A DNA stretch of 64,000 bases, from the NCBI RefSeq assembly GCF_000017185.1, contig NC_009635.1, forward strand, positions 1,325,189-1,389,188, given 5' to 3'. The notes under the pieces are model-generated. The model made no database searches and was not told where the DNA came from. It saw nothing but the letters and a program-made list of their open reading frames with translations. Positions within the stretch are counted from its first letter, which is position 1, and every line of letters starts with the position of its first letter. Both the position numbers and the translations under genes were made by a program. The DNA is from Methanococcus aeolicus Nankai-3 (lineage in GTDB: Archaea > AGJL01 > Methanococci > Methanococcales > Methanococcaceae). Shown piece by piece: positions 19,526 through 29,451 of the stretch.

Positions 19526-20047
19526 ATGAAAAAAATAATGATGAAAAATAATGAATGCGATAATTGCGGGGACTGTGTAAAAGCATGCATGGAGCTCCAC
19601 AAAATAAGCAGGATTGCAATATTGGAACATGAAGAAAAATATCTTCCAATAGTATGCCAACATTGTGCATCTGCACCATGTAAGGAGGTATGTCCAGTAG
19701 ATGCAATATATCATTTAGATGATGGAACCGTTTATTTAGATGAAGAAAAATGCATTGGATGTGGATTATGTCCTATGGCATGTCCATTTGGGGCAATTGT
19801 TATGTCCGATGTGGCAAATAAATGTATATTATGCTCTGAACAGGAAGGAGAATGTGCCTGTGTAAAAGCATGCTCAAAAAGATGTTTAGATGCTTTGGAT
19901 GTAAATGATACAATATTCTCTAAAAGAGACAAAGTTATTGAGAATTTTGCTAAATTAAACAAGCCTTCAAGTGGCAATAAAGGCAGAGGAAATATTGTCT
20001 CAAAAATAGCAAGCTCTGCAAAAGTAGGAAACCCATTAAAACAGTAA
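19526..20047 (+). CDS. porE: PorE, accessory iron-sulfur protein of pyruvate oxidoreductase
   Basis: 173 aa. Four clusters are suggested by CDNCGDCVKACMELH, CQHCASAPCKEVCPVDA, CIGCGLCPMACPFGA and CILCSEQEGECACVKAC, as in HycB-like electron carriers. In Methanococcus maripaludis PorE and PorF are needed for normal electron delivery to pyruvate synthesis (from memory). Separated from porB by 105 nt containing long T runs. The lysine/serine-rich tail after residue 150 has no cysteines. Confidence 0.92.
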   Translation: MKKIMMKNNECDNCGDCVKACMELHKISRIAILEHEEKYLPIVCQHCASAPCKEVCPVDAIYHLDDGTVYLDEEKCIGCGLCPMACPFGAIVMSDVANKCILCSEQEGECACVKACSKRCLDALDVNDTIFSKRDKVIENFAKLNKPSSGNKGRGNIVSKIASSAKVGNPLKQ

Positions 20048-20153
20048 ATTAAAATTATATATTAAAAAATTAGTTGGAATATCCTTACTACCTAGGAGCT
20101 CCTGAATAGATTCTATATTTTTCTTATTTTTATTTTATATTTTTGGTGAAATA

Positions 20154-20570
20154 ATGAAACTAATGCCAAATGTCAAAAATTGCGTGGATTGTAAAAGATG
20201 CGAAAGGGTATGCCCAAATAATGGCATGATTGTAATAGATGGGGTGCCATTAAAATGTATGCACTGTGAAGATGCACCTTGTTTAAATATATGTCCAGAA
20301 GGGGCAATTAAAAGAATAAATGATAAAGTAGTAGTAATTAGTGATGAATGTATCGGGTGCGAGTTATGTGTAAGTGCCTGTCCATTTGGGGCTATGAGAA
20401 TGGATTTAAGTTCAAAAGTTGCATATAAATGTAATGGATGCTATGAATTAGATGAAGAAGTATGTAAATTAGCCTGTCCAACAAATGCCCTTGATTACAG
20501 CGAAAAAGAAGTAGAGGAAAAACAAAAAATATATGTTTCCAAACTTAAAAAAATATATTCATATATTTAA
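20154..20570 (+). CDS. porF: PorF, accessory iron-sulfur protein of pyruvate oxidoreductase
   Basis: 138 aa. Cysteine motifs CVDCKRCERVCPNNG, CMHCEDAPCLNICPEGA, CIGCELCVSACPFGA and CNGCYELDEEVCKLACPTNA give about four [4Fe-4S] sites, the same layout as PorE. The two are likely paralogues working in series. Start ATG 20154 follows TTGGTGAA. The 106-nt spacer to porE holds GGAGCTCC at 20095. Confidence 0.92.
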   Translation: MKLMPNVKNCVDCKRCERVCPNNGMIVIDGVPLKCMHCEDAPCLNICPEGAIKRINDKVVVISDECIGCELCVSACPFGAMRMDLSSKVAYKCNGCYELDEEVCKLACPTNALDYSEKEVEEKQKIYVSKLKKIYSYI

Positions 20571-20605
20571 TTAATAATTTTTTATTTATTTTTTTATTCC
20601 TTTAT

Positions 20606-21112
20606 TCATTCTATTAAAATTATTTCTGGTTTTAAAACATCTTTTTTAATTTCGAACGACATAACCGTTTTTAATGGAAACCGCGGAACAGTTGGGCTAC
20701 CGGGATTTAATAACAATATATTTTTATTCAATTCTGGAATGGTTATTTTTTTTATAAGTGGTATATGAGTATGTCCTGATATAAGAACATCTAATTCATT
20801 TTCCAAACAATAATACTTCATTTTTAATAAATCTCCCCTCGGGTATATTTTATCTCCATGAAATATTCCGATTTTAAAACCATTTATCTCCAAAAATATT
20901 TCTTTTGGCAATGCCATAGTATCCATATTGCCTTTAACTGCAATAACTTCTGATACACCATCAATACTATTTAAATTATCCAATATACCATTTGAAGTAA
21001 TATCTCCACAATGTATTATTTTATTTACATTTTTAAATTTATCATATATTTCGTCAGGGAGCTCCCCCACTCTATCGGTTATATGGGTGTCTGAAATAAT
21101 TCCAAAAAGCAT
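20606..21112 (-). CDS. MJ0936/YfcE-type metallophosphoesterase
   Basis: 168 aa. Calcineurin-like motifs in order: GIISDTH (4-10), HCGDI (35-39), VKGNMD (59-64), GIFHGDKI (83-90) and ISGHTHIPL (109-117). MJ0936 is a characterised Mn/Ni-dependent phosphodiesterase of this family. The physiological substrate is not known. It converges with porF. The start has GTGATTTT upstream. Confidence 0.9.
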   Translation of the reverse strand: MLFGIISDTHITDRVGELPDEIYDKFKNVNKIIHCGDITSNGILDNLNSIDGVSEVIAVKGNMDTMALPKEIFLEINGFKIGIFHGDKIYPRGDLLKMKYYCLENELDVLISGHTHIPLIKKITIPELNKNILLLNPGSPTVPRFPLKTVMSFEIKKDVLKPEIILIE

Positions 21113-21152
21113 AAAATCACAAAATTAAATTAATATATTGTTATCGTTTTTA

Positions 21153-21465
21153 AAAAAGTGGCTTCCTTGGGATGGATATGCAATTTACCATCCATTGCCC
21201 CTAAGTTCTGTTCAATTCCGCTACCCTATGGGCGTCGGAGTTCCGCCTACCGTTGCTCCCTTCCGGACCTGGCGGGGTTCGGCAAATAAAAAGAGTTTTC
21301 TCCATCCCTACAGATGGAGCTCCCTTACCACCTATACCCCATAGGACGAAATATCACCACAAAGCTCAGGAATGAATGGTAAATATACATACCTCTCCCA
21401 AGTTTTCGGCTTCTGCATAAAGGCGGTTTCAGATTACAAGGGACGCCTAACCCCCCAGCCTAGCC
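21153..21465 (-). ncRNA. ffs: Signal recognition particle 7S RNA
   Basis: The minus strand begins near GGCTAGGCTGGGGGGTTAGG and ends near CCAAGGAAGCCAC, about 310 nt. The domain IV hairpin is clear: CCAGGTCCGGAAGGGAGCA around 21262-21282 with its GGAA tetraloop and asymmetric loop, which binds SRP54. The 5' and 3' ends (TTACCATTC... and GGATGG...) can pair to form the long archaeal helices. A GGAGCTCC octamer lies inside it at 21316. Exact ends are estimated. Confidence 0.95.
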
Positions 21466-21483
21466 ATATTATACTTTATGTTA

Positions 21484-21510
21484 TCACTATATATACTTTG
21501 CGATAACGAT
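21484..21510 (-). promoter_or_regulatory. SRP RNA promoter (TATA box)
   Basis: On the minus strand GCAAAGTATATATAGTGATA at about 21487-21506 lies about 25-30 nt before the predicted 5' end of the SRP RNA, matching an archaeal BRE/TATA arrangement for a strongly expressed stable RNA. Confidence 0.6.
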
Positions 21511-21642
21511 AGACATAAACATTAATAAATCTTATGGTTATTATATATAATTATAGATATTACATATGCCCATATATGTAATAGAACACTATATAAACCA
21601 TAATATAATAAATATATATTAAATAAAAAAAAGAGGAATATT

Positions 21643-22743
21643 ATGAGATTGGTTAATGAGGCATTATCAAGTAATTCAGAAGAAATACATAATAAAAACG
21701 CGTCAAGAGATGATTTTGGAAATGCAAGTATAATAGTAATAGGATGCGGGGGCGCAGGAAATAATACTATCCATAGATTAACGGAAATAGGTATTGAAGG
21801 GGCCGAAACAATGGCTTTAAATACCGATAAACAACATTTAGAACATGTAAATGCAGATAAAAAAATTTTAATCGGCTCTACATTAACAAGAGGATTGGGG
21901 GCAGGAGGGTACCCAGAAATAGGAAAAAAATCCGCTGAATTGGCAAAAAATGTATTAGAAGATGTTTTAAAAAATGCTGATTTAGTGTTTGTTACAGCAG
22001 GGATGGGGGGAGGAACAGGAACAGGCTCCGCACCAGTTGTGGCAGAAATAGCAAAGGAAAATGGTGCCGTTGTTATTGGAATGGTTACATATCCATTTAA
22101 AATAGAAAGAGCAAGATTAAAAAAGGCTGACGAAGGACTTGCAAGACTAACAGAAGCTTGTGATACTGTTATTGTAATAGATAATAACAGACTGGTTGAG
22201 TTTGTTCCAAATTTGCCATTAAATGAGGCATTTAAAGTTGCCGATGAAATTATTGCTCAGGCAGTAAAAGGAATTACAGAAACAATATCTCAGAAGAGTC
22301 TTATTAATATTGACTATGCTGATGTTAGGTCTGTTATGACTGATGGTGGCGTTGCTATGATCGGGGTTGGAGAGGTAGATTATGAAACAAAAGGAGATAG
22401 AATAGAGAAAGTTGTTAAAGATACTTTGAGCTGCCCATTATTGGATGTGGATTATGCAGGAGCTACGGGTGCAATAATCCATATCACCGGAGGCACAGAT
22501 TTAACAATTGGTGAAGCAAATGCCATAGGAGAAGGTATAACTCAAAGTATGGACCAAAATGCAAATGTAATTTGGGGGGCTCGACTTGACCCATCAATGG
22601 AAGGGTGCATAAGAGTTATGACCATAATCACAGGAGTAAAATCCGCAAACATACTTGGGAAGGAAAAAAACAATGGAAGAAGGATAATCCCAAAAAACAC
22701 TCAAAAAACAAAATCCTCATTAAATATTGATTATATCGTATAA
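21643..22743 (+). CDS. ftsZ: Cell division GTPase FtsZ
   Basis: 366 aa. Tubulin-like GTPase forming the division ring. Motifs: [13 protein letters not shown] (about 34-46), the tubulin signature [11 protein letters not shown] (about 123-133), and [14 protein letters not shown] just before it; [18 protein letters not shown] follows. The C-terminal tail is short and basic. A TATA box ACACTATATAAACC at about 21589-21602 lies about 40 nt upstream, with AGAGGAA as ribosome site. Methanococcales have two FtsZ types; which this is cannot be decided here. Confidence 0.95.
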   Translation: MRLVNEALSSNSEEIHNKNASRDDFGNASIIVIGCGGAGNNTIHRLTEIGIEGAETMALNTDKQHLEHVNADKKILIGSTLTRGLGAGGYPEIGKKSAELAKNVLEDVLKNADLVFVTAGMGGGTGTGSAPVVAEIAKENGAVVIGMVTYPFKIERARLKKADEGLARLTEACDTVIVIDNNRLVEFVPNLPLNEAFKVADEIIAQAVKGITETISQKSLINIDYADVRSVMTDGGVAMIGVGEVDYETKGDRIEKVVKDTLSCPLLDVDYAGATGAIIHITGGTDLTIGEANAIGEGITQSMDQNANVIWGARLDPSMEGCIRVMTIITGVKSANILGKEKNNGRRIIPKNTQKTKSSLNIDYIV

Positions 22744-22823
22744 TTATAACCTAATATATATAATTAATATTTATATATTTATTTTCTACATATTATCCTT
22801 TCTTTTTTATATATTGTGAGATT

Positions 22824-23336
22824 ATGAAAGCACATCAACGATTACTATTAAGTTTGGATTCCAATAACTTTATAGACGAATTTAAAAAGATTCTTTTAGA
22901 ATTAAATGTTCCTTTGAAGGAATTTTCAGAATTGTCTGATATACCATATAGCACATTATATAAGGTAATTCAGGGCAGGGATTTTAGAATATCCACTTTA
23001 ATAAAAATAATAGATACAATTAAAAAATTTGAACAAAATGATAACGAATTAGATAAAATAGCCGTGATTGCAGCACGACCTGCTTTAAATCAAATTCAAC
23101 ATAAAATATTTTCAGTAAATGGAAAGGATTATTTATTAAAAGAATATCCTTCAAATACTCTTGAAGAATGCATAACAGCAGCAATACTGGCAGAACGAGA
23201 AGGCGTTAAGGCAATAATTTGTGCCCCCATTGTTAGTTCAAGTATTGAAAAAGTTGTAAGAATTCCGGTTGCAGTAGTTATTCCAAAAAAAGAAGAGTTT
23301 ATAAATGCTCTTAAAATAGTGGCAAATAAAATATAA
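22824..23336 (+). CDS. HTH regulator with C-terminal PrpR-N-like domain
   Basis: 170 aa. Residues about 18-65 form an HTH_3-like domain (LKEFSELSDIPYSTLYKVIQG). The second half, AVIAARPALNQIQHKIFSV and CITAAILAEREGVKAIICAP, resembles the sensing region of PrpR_N-type domains, suggesting a ligand-responsive regulator. This family is common in Methanococcales but I know no assigned target. It is 80 nt downstream of ftsZ on the same strand and could be co-transcribed. Confidence 0.75.
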   Translation: MKAHQRLLLSLDSNNFIDEFKKILLELNVPLKEFSELSDIPYSTLYKVIQGRDFRISTLIKIIDTIKKFEQNDNELDKIAVIAARPALNQIQHKIFSVNGKDYLLKEYPSNTLEECITAAILAEREGVKAIICAPIVSSSIEKVVRIPVAVVIPKKEEFINALKIVANKI

Positions 23337-23480
23337 TAAAGTTAATAAAAAGTAAAAAATAATGAAGAAACATAAATGAAGATATGATATATTTTATTTT
23401 AAATCATTATTATTAATAATTTTATTGTATTTCGTTCGGGAATTTTTTACGCCCTTTTGTGTCATATGACTTAGAGTTTA

Positions 23481-24266
23481 TTATTTTATTTTTTCAACAT
23501 AAGAATATATTCTATCTATATTTTTTAATAATATATTATTTATTTCATTTTCAAGATCTTCGTCTAAACAACTTACTGTTATGGCAGGAGTATTTACTTC
23601 ATCTATAAATTTTCTAATGTCTTTTTCGTGGAATAATATGCCTTCATAATATTTTAAATTGGGAAGGGCATATAATACACCATCTAACTCTTTTAAGTCA
23701 TTGCAAGAATCCATAACTGTATCTATTACAAGAGTCATACTTCCAGATGTTTTTGATACTTTTGAGGTTCTAAATGTATTTAAAAGACCTCTTTTTACGC
23801 CTTTATTCAATCTATCCACTGAATTATCTATATTATTTATATCTTTATCAAATGTACCTTTTGGATTTTCTACAATTAACACCGAAGGATTTAATTTTGA
23901 TATTATTTCAGGAGATAGGCCCCCAATTCCTGTTAAATCCACCACTAAATCAGGATTTAATTCGCCATTTCTTAAACTTAAATTAAATTTTGATGAGTCC
24001 ATAAATTTTATTTTTTCATTAATTATGATTTCTTTTAAATGTGGATGAACATCTACAAGTATTACTTCATCACAATCTTTTGTAAGGGCGTCCGCAACAA
24101 AATTACCACATAAATATGCCCCAAATACAATTGCCTGATTAAATTCTTCCCCCTCTAAAAAATATTTTATGGCATTTGCTTTTTTTTCTACTATGTTGTA
24201 TATAATATCATTAATTTTTATTTTAGAATTTATTGTTTTTACTGTTTCAGTAATTCCATATTTCAT
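23481..24266 (-). CDS. hcgC: HcgC, FeGP-cofactor pyridinol C3-methyltransferase
   Basis: 261 aa. HcgC uses S-adenosylmethionine to methylate the pyridinol precursor of the iron-guanylylpyridinol cofactor of [Fe]-hydrogenase (Hmd). Visible: an N-terminal helical domain, Rossmann segment AIVFGAYLCGNFVADAL, VILVDVHPHL and DLTGIGGLSPEII near residues 108-120. The gene order hcgC-hcgB-pheS matches MJ0489-0488-0487 as I recall it. GGTGATA ribosome site. Identified by motif recall and neighbourhood. Confidence 0.85.
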   Translation of the reverse strand: MKYGITETVKTINSKIKINDIIYNIVEKKANAIKYFLEGEEFNQAIVFGAYLCGNFVADALTKDCDEVILVDVHPHLKEIIINEKIKFMDSSKFNLSLRNGELNPDLVVDLTGIGGLSPEIISKLNPSVLIVENPKGTFDKDINNIDNSVDRLNKGVKRGLLNTFRTSKVSKTSGSMTLVIDTVMDSCNDLKELDGVLYALPNLKYYEGILFHEKDIRKFIDEVNTPAITVSCLDEDLENEINNILLKNIDRIYSYVEKIK

Positions 24267-24302
24267 AATATCACCAATAAAATTTATCTGTATAATAATA
24301 TA

Positions 24303-24806
24303 TCAAATACTAATATCAATATTAATTCCAATTCGTTCAAGTGCTTCATTAAGTTCATCTTTAACGGCATCTTCAATATCTTTTTTATGAATTAAAGATG
24401 TTGGGGAAAGGGACGCAGATAAACATCTACCTTTATTATTCATGATTATTAGCATGGAGCCAGAGCCCGGAGCTCCAAGCCTACCTCTTGCTATAACAAT
24501 ATCGGCATCGGAGGTATCCACTGCAATTAATCCTTTATTAATCGCTGGAAATCTAGTTAAATCAACAGAATTTGTGGGCAGGTCTAATTTTTCAATAGTT
24601 GGCAATGGTTTATCATAATTTTTAAATAAAGATATTAAGATGTTATTTATTATGTCAAATTTCTTTTTATTATTTGTAGCAACTACAATTTTTTTAGCAT
24701 TTAATATTTTATTTTGAATATATAGGAGCTCCTCTATTTTATCCCCGCATCTTTTATTAGTTATGGACTCCAAATATGCATCTTTTATTATTTTGTTGTT
24801 GTTCAT
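24303..24806 (-). CDS. hcgB: HcgB, FeGP-cofactor guanylyltransferase
   Basis: 167 aa. HcgB joins GMP from GTP to the pyridinol, a late step in FeGP cofactor synthesis. The conserved stretch DTSDADIVIARGRLGAPGSG (about 98-117) is the family hallmark (DUF3236). It is 36 nt upstream of hcgC and 45 nt downstream of pheS, all on the minus strand. GGAGCTCC occurs twice, at 24469 (Gly-Ala-Pro) and 24725 (Glu-Leu), using rare GAG CTC codons. Confidence 0.9.
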   Translation of the reverse strand: MNNNKIIKDAYLESITNKRCGDKIEELLYIQNKILNAKKIVVATNNKKKFDIINNILISLFKNYDKPLPTIEKLDLPTNSVDLTRFPAINKGLIAVDTSDADIVIARGRLGAPGSGSMLIIMNNKGRCLSASLSPTSLIHKKDIEDAVKDELNEALERIGINIDISI

Positions 24807-24851
24807 TATTTCTCTCTTTACAGTTATGAATATTAACTATAATATTTTATA

Positions 24852-26393
24852 CTATGCCTTTTTCAACCAATTTAATTCATTTTTATGGAGCTCCCTAATA
24901 TCTGTTAATCCCCATCTTAACATTGCCAATCTACTTAATCCAATTCCCCATGCCAAAACTGGTTTATTTATTCCCAATGGCTCTACTACTTCGGGCCTAA
25001 ATACTCCCGCACCAAGGAGCTCCAACCAACCTCTGCCCTCTACGAATACCTCGGCTTCCAATGATGGTTCTGTGAATGGGAAGTATGCAGGTCTAATTCT
25101 CACCTGTTCAAATCCTAATCTATTTAAAAATTCTTTTAATAATCCAATTAAATTGTCAAAATGCACACCCTCGGCTAATATTATGCCCTCACACTGATAA
25201 AACTCAGGCAAATGACTATAATCTATTGCCTCATTTCTAAATACTCTATCTATGCTAAATATTTTATGGGGTTTTTCTTTTTCTTCATCTGTTAATGAGG
25301 CTAAATATTTTATTGATGATACTGTTGTATGGGTTCTTAATACTGTTTTTTTGGATATTTCTTCATCAAATTCATATCTCCAGCCTTTTGATATTTTTTT
25401 ATCTCCTACCATTCCTTTTTCATGTATTGATTTAATATCCTTTACCATTTCAGGTATTTCTCCTTTATTTGGGTATCTTAAAAAGAATGTATCTTGCATA
25501 TCTCTTGCAGGATGGTCTTGCGGTTCAAATAAAACATCAAAATTCCAGAATTCTGTTTCTACAATTGGATTTTTTACCTCTTTAAATCCCATTCCAATTA
25601 ATACCTCTTTAACATCATTTATAATTCGTGTCATAGGGTGTAATTTAGCAGGATATACTTCCTCTGATGGTATTTTTGCATCATATGGTCTAATGTGGCA
25701 ATCTTTCCATTTCCCACTTACAATATGCTCCCTTGTTAGTTGGGATATTTCTTCTTTTATCTCAATGATGTTGTTTTTTATAAATTCAATACCTTTTTCC
25801 GTTAATTCTATTGCTCTATCTACTTCTTCCTCAATTGCTATAAATCCTCTTTTTTGGAGATTATTTATTAATTTCTTTTCTTCGTCATTGTAGTTATTTA
25901 AATCGCTGTTTTTGTTTTCTTCATTTATTTTTATTTTGTTTAATGTATTTTCTTCTTTATCTTCATACTGCAAATTTTCAATTATTATATTTCCTTTTTC
26001 TATTTTAGCTATTTTTTTCTTTTTTAAATTGCCTAATGCAGGATTTACTTCTGATTTGTCTAAAATATTGCCTAATTCTTTAATTGGGATATTTTTTAAA
26101 TCATTTTCAATCATATAATTTGCAACCTGTCGCTCTGGAAGTCCTTTTTCTACTACTTTTTTTCCTTCCTCCGTTAATTTGGCAATTTTTGATTTATTTT
26201 CGATAATATTAACTAATTTTTTATCTTCCGCAGATAACCAAAGAGCCGTTCTCATTACCTTTGTTTCCGAGCCCATTAGCTCATTTTTTGCTAATCCCTC
26301 AACAGATAATTTTGTAATATTTTTATTGTCATATGCCTCTTGAAATATTTTTAAAAGTTTTTTCTCGTCATTGTGTAGTTTAAAATCTTCCAT
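24852..26393 (-). CDS. pheS: Phenylalanyl-tRNA synthetase alpha subunit
   Basis: 513 aa, archaeal/eukaryal type. The N-terminal 200 or so residues form repeated winged-helix tRNA-binding domains; the class II catalytic core follows, with motif 1 near [21 protein letters not shown] (partly shown), motif 2 at [20 protein letters not shown] and motif 3 at [13 protein letters not shown] close to the end. The start has TTGGTGAA. Two GGAGCTCC octamers, at 24887 and 25016, lie in the catalytic domain. No pheT in the window. Confidence 0.96.
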   Translation of the reverse strand: MEDFKLHNDEKKLLKIFQEAYDNKNITKLSVEGLAKNELMGSETKVMRTALWLSAEDKKLVNIIENKSKIAKLTEEGKKVVEKGLPERQVANYMIENDLKNIPIKELGNILDKSEVNPALGNLKKKKIAKIEKGNIIIENLQYEDKEENTLNKIKINEENKNSDLNNYNDEEKKLINNLQKRGFIAIEEEVDRAIELTEKGIEFIKNNIIEIKEEISQLTREHIVSGKWKDCHIRPYDAKIPSEEVYPAKLHPMTRIINDVKEVLIGMGFKEVKNPIVETEFWNFDVLFEPQDHPARDMQDTFFLRYPNKGEIPEMVKDIKSIHEKGMVGDKKISKGWRYEFDEEISKKTVLRTHTTVSSIKYLASLTDEEKEKPHKIFSIDRVFRNEAIDYSHLPEFYQCEGIILAEGVHFDNLIGLLKEFLNRLGFEQVRIRPAYFPFTEPSLEAEVFVEGRGWLELLGAGVFRPEVVEPLGINKPVLAWGIGLSRLAMLRWGLTDIRELHKNELNWLKKA

Positions 26394-26533
26394 AGCTTCA
26401 CCAAATATATAAAATATATTAATATGTTATTAGTCCTATTTTATAATAATAATTGATATAATAACTATATTTAATATAATTAATCATAACGAATATACGA
26501 AGGTAGAATATTTAATATTTGCGGGTGAATTTT

Positions 26534-27559
26534 TTGAATAATAATAGTAATAACAGTAATTGTAATAGTAATAATTACAATAACTACAATAATAGCAATA
26601 TTATTAAAAAAAACATAGTAAATGAAATTTACTCCGAAGGATACAAAATAGCCCAATATGGAGTATATATGAAAAAATTAAAGCCCTACAAAACATTTAA
26701 AATACCAGTTGATGCGAGATGCACATGCCCAAATAAAGATGGTAATATTGATACAAAGGGGTGTATTTTTTGCCCAAAAATGGGAAGGGATATTGTTCCG
26801 CCATATTGCAATTTAAAATATTCATTAAAAGAGCAAATCGAAACCCAATTAAAGCACCATAAAATAAAAGGGCTAAAAAAATTTTATATATATTTTTATC
26901 CTGCAACAAATACCTATGGTGATTTAGATAAATTAAAAGAATTATGGGATTTTGCACTATCTTATAAAGATGTAATAGGGTTATCTTTGGGAACTAGACC
27001 AGACTGTTTAAATGGTGGGGTATTGGATATACTTGAAGAATATGTAAAACAGGGCAAAGAAATTTGGATAGATTTGGGCATTCAAACTATGAACCAAAAA
27101 ACATTGGATTATTTAAATAGGGGGCATACCGTAGAGGATACAGAAAATGCCATTAAAAACTGTAAAAAAAGAAATATTTTTGTTTGCGGACATATTATAT
27201 TGGGACTACCAAATGAAGGTTGGAAAAATATGATGGATACGGCATATATATTGGGTGATTTAGAAATAGATGCCTTAAAAATATATCCGTTGTTGGTGCT
27301 TAAAAATACGGAATTAGAGCAATTATATTGGAAGGGAAAATATAGAACACTTGATAAACAACAATATGTTAAACTTGTTTGTGATTTTTTAGAGAGGAGC
27401 TCCCCATATACAATTATTCAAAGAATATTAAAAGACAGAGCTCCGAAAAATATTGTAATATCTCCAAAATGGAATATAGGTAGGTTACCACTGTTAAATG
27501 AAATATCAAATGAATTGAAAAAAAGAGGTACAAAACAAGGATTTTATTTTAATAAATAA
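26534..27559 (+). CDS. Radical SAM protein, YhcC/MJ1487 family (TIGR01212)
   Basis: About 341 aa. Radical SAM cluster at CTCPNKDGNIDTKGCIFC, with the extended spacing typical of the YhcC/COG1242 group; later IDLGIQTMNQKTLDYLNRGH and HIILGLPNEG are group motifs shared with Elp3-like enzymes. Its substrate is unknown. I choose TTG 26534, 5 nt after GGGTGAA; an in-frame TTG at 26519 overlaps no ribosome site. The first 30 residues are an Asn/Ser-rich repeat of AAT and AGT codons, not part of the fold. Confidence 0.85.
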   Translation: MNNNSNNSNCNSNNYNNYNNSNIIKKNIVNEIYSEGYKIAQYGVYMKKLKPYKTFKIPVDARCTCPNKDGNIDTKGCIFCPKMGRDIVPPYCNLKYSLKEQIETQLKHHKIKGLKKFYIYFYPATNTYGDLDKLKELWDFALSYKDVIGLSLGTRPDCLNGGVLDILEEYVKQGKEIWIDLGIQTMNQKTLDYLNRGHTVEDTENAIKNCKKRNIFVCGHIILGLPNEGWKNMMDTAYILGDLEIDALKIYPLLVLKNTELEQLYWKGKYRTLDKQQYVKLVCDFLERSSPYTIIQRILKDRAPKNIVISPKWNIGRLPLLNEISNELKKRGTKQGFYFNK

Positions 27560-27600
27560 AAACAAAAAAAGAAATAATAAATTAATTCATTAATAACCTA

Positions 27601-29340
27601 TTATAATTTGTTTTTAATATAATCTACAACTTCCTCTATTTTTATTCTAATTTGCTCTCTGGAATCTCTTTCCCTTATGGTGATGGTGTTATCCTCTAAG
27701 GTTTGACCATCTACTGTAATACAGAAGGGAGCTCCTACCTCGTCCATTCTCATATATCTTCTTCCTATTGCTCCGCTGTCATCATATTCTGCAAGAATTC
27801 CGTTTTTTCTTAAATTGTTCTTTATATCCATGGCAATTTCAGGCATACCTTGTTTATTAACTAATGGGAATACACCAACTTTAATCGGTGATACTGTTGG
27901 ATTAATACTTAAATAGGTTCTATCCTCTTCCTCATTAAAGGAATGTTCCAACAAACAGAATGTAATTCTATCTATTCCATGAGATGGCTCAATAACATGA
28001 GGTAAAACTTTCTCCCCCATAACTTTCTTTTGAACTTTTTTAGCCGTTAAATAGTCCTCCAATATTGTAAATTCTTTATCTCCTACTTTTAATATATATT
28101 CTTCTCCATTTTTAATGGTATTTACTAATTTTTCCATTTCATTATTATCTAATTCATTTAAGGCATCGCTTACTAATTTCATATCTTTTTTAAATACTTT
28201 GCCCACAACTTTATAATTTAATTCTATTTCGTAGGTCTCAATTTCCTTTGGTTCGTCATATTCTACAAATATGCTTAAATCTACACCGCTGTTCTCCATA
28301 TGTGCTTTTAAGTCAAAATCTGTTCTATCGGCGATACCTACACACTCAATCCAGCCAAATCTATCTGTGTATATTTCGGCATCCCAACAGTCAATAGCAT
28401 AATGTGCCATTTCATCTGGTAAATGCTGTCTAAATCTTAATTTGGAGCTGTCAATACCTATATCCAACAAAAACCTTTTTGTAATTGCTACAAAATATGC
28501 AATTGTTTCATGCCTAATAATATTATTTTCTACGGCATCTTTTAAAGACATATTTATTACTTTTTCATCTTTTGGCAATGATTCGTCCATTTGCCTACTT
28601 GCAGGTAATAGGGGTATTACATCATTTTCAACTTCTTTAAATTTCTTATGCTCCTTTATTGTAGGATGCACGAAAAATTCCGCCTCTGCCTGTGTAAATT
28701 CTCTTAATCTAATTACTCCCTGCCTTGGTGAAATCTCATTTCTGTATGCTTTTCCAATTTGTGCAACTCCAAAAGGAAGTTTATTTCTAAAAAACTGTGA
28801 TAATCTTCTAAATTGAATAAATATTCCCTGTGCTGTTTCTGGTCTCATATATCCTATTCTATTTCCACTTGGGCCTATTGAAGTAAGGAACATTAAATTA
28901 TAGCTTTTAACCTCTCCAAATTGTCCGCTACATTTTGGGCATGTGATTTTGTGAGTCTCCATTAATTGTTGTAATTCCTCTAAGGTTTTGCCCTCTGTAT
29001 CTATATCAATATTTTCCTCTATTATATGGTCTGCCCTGTATGATTCTAAACATTCTTTACATTCTATCATAGGGTCTGTAAAGTTATCCACATGCCCAGA
29101 AGCTTTTAAAACATCGTGGGGGGTTATTGTAGGGCAATCTATTTCGTAAAATTCCTCATTTGTAATATAATGTTTTCTCCATGTGTCTATGATGTTATTT
29201 TTTAACATTGCTCCTAATGGGGCATAATCTACAAATCCGGCTATACCACCATAAATTTCAAAGGAGCTCCATAAATATCCTCTTCTTTTTGCCAAATCCA
29301 TAACTTTTTCATATTTGTCTTTTGTGTTTGGAGTTTCCAT
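27601..29340 (-). CDS. glyS: Glycyl-tRNA synthetase (archaeal/eukaryal dimeric type)
   Basis: 579 aa. Class II synthetase: motif 1 region ending near YAPLGAMLKNNIIDTWRKHY (40-59), motif 2 FRNEISPRQGVIRLREFTQAE (partly shown), motif 3 EPSHGIDRITFCLLEH near 456-471; C-terminal anticodon domain with VFPLVNKQGMPEIA. A CxxC pair (CPKCSG) and CKEC in the insertion may bind zinc. GGTGATT ribosome site. Two GGAGCTCC octamers at 27728 and 29263. Confidence 0.96.
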   Translation of the reverse strand: METPNTKDKYEKVMDLAKRRGYLWSSFEIYGGIAGFVDYAPLGAMLKNNIIDTWRKHYITNEEFYEIDCPTITPHDVLKASGHVDNFTDPMIECKECLESYRADHIIEENIDIDTEGKTLEELQQLMETHKITCPKCSGQFGEVKSYNLMFLTSIGPSGNRIGYMRPETAQGIFIQFRRLSQFFRNKLPFGVAQIGKAYRNEISPRQGVIRLREFTQAEAEFFVHPTIKEHKKFKEVENDVIPLLPASRQMDESLPKDEKVINMSLKDAVENNIIRHETIAYFVAITKRFLLDIGIDSSKLRFRQHLPDEMAHYAIDCWDAEIYTDRFGWIECVGIADRTDFDLKAHMENSGVDLSIFVEYDEPKEIETYEIELNYKVVGKVFKKDMKLVSDALNELDNNEMEKLVNTIKNGEEYILKVGDKEFTILEDYLTAKKVQKKVMGEKVLPHVIEPSHGIDRITFCLLEHSFNEEEDRTYLSINPTVSPIKVGVFPLVNKQGMPEIAMDIKNNLRKNGILAEYDDSGAIGRRYMRMDEVGAPFCITVDGQTLEDNTITIRERDSREQIRIKIEEVVDYIKNKL

Positions 29341-29451
29341 TTAATCACCATTTTTTAATATATGATTTTTTAATATGGGTATATATTATATTATGATTAC
29401 ATTATATGCCCTACATTATATATTATTTATTTTATCTATATACAACTATAT

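Noticed and set aside
21138-21344. 68-aa open frame on the plus strand at the SRP RNA
   Set aside because: It is antisense to the SRP RNA; its sequence shows no protein-like features and no ribosome site.
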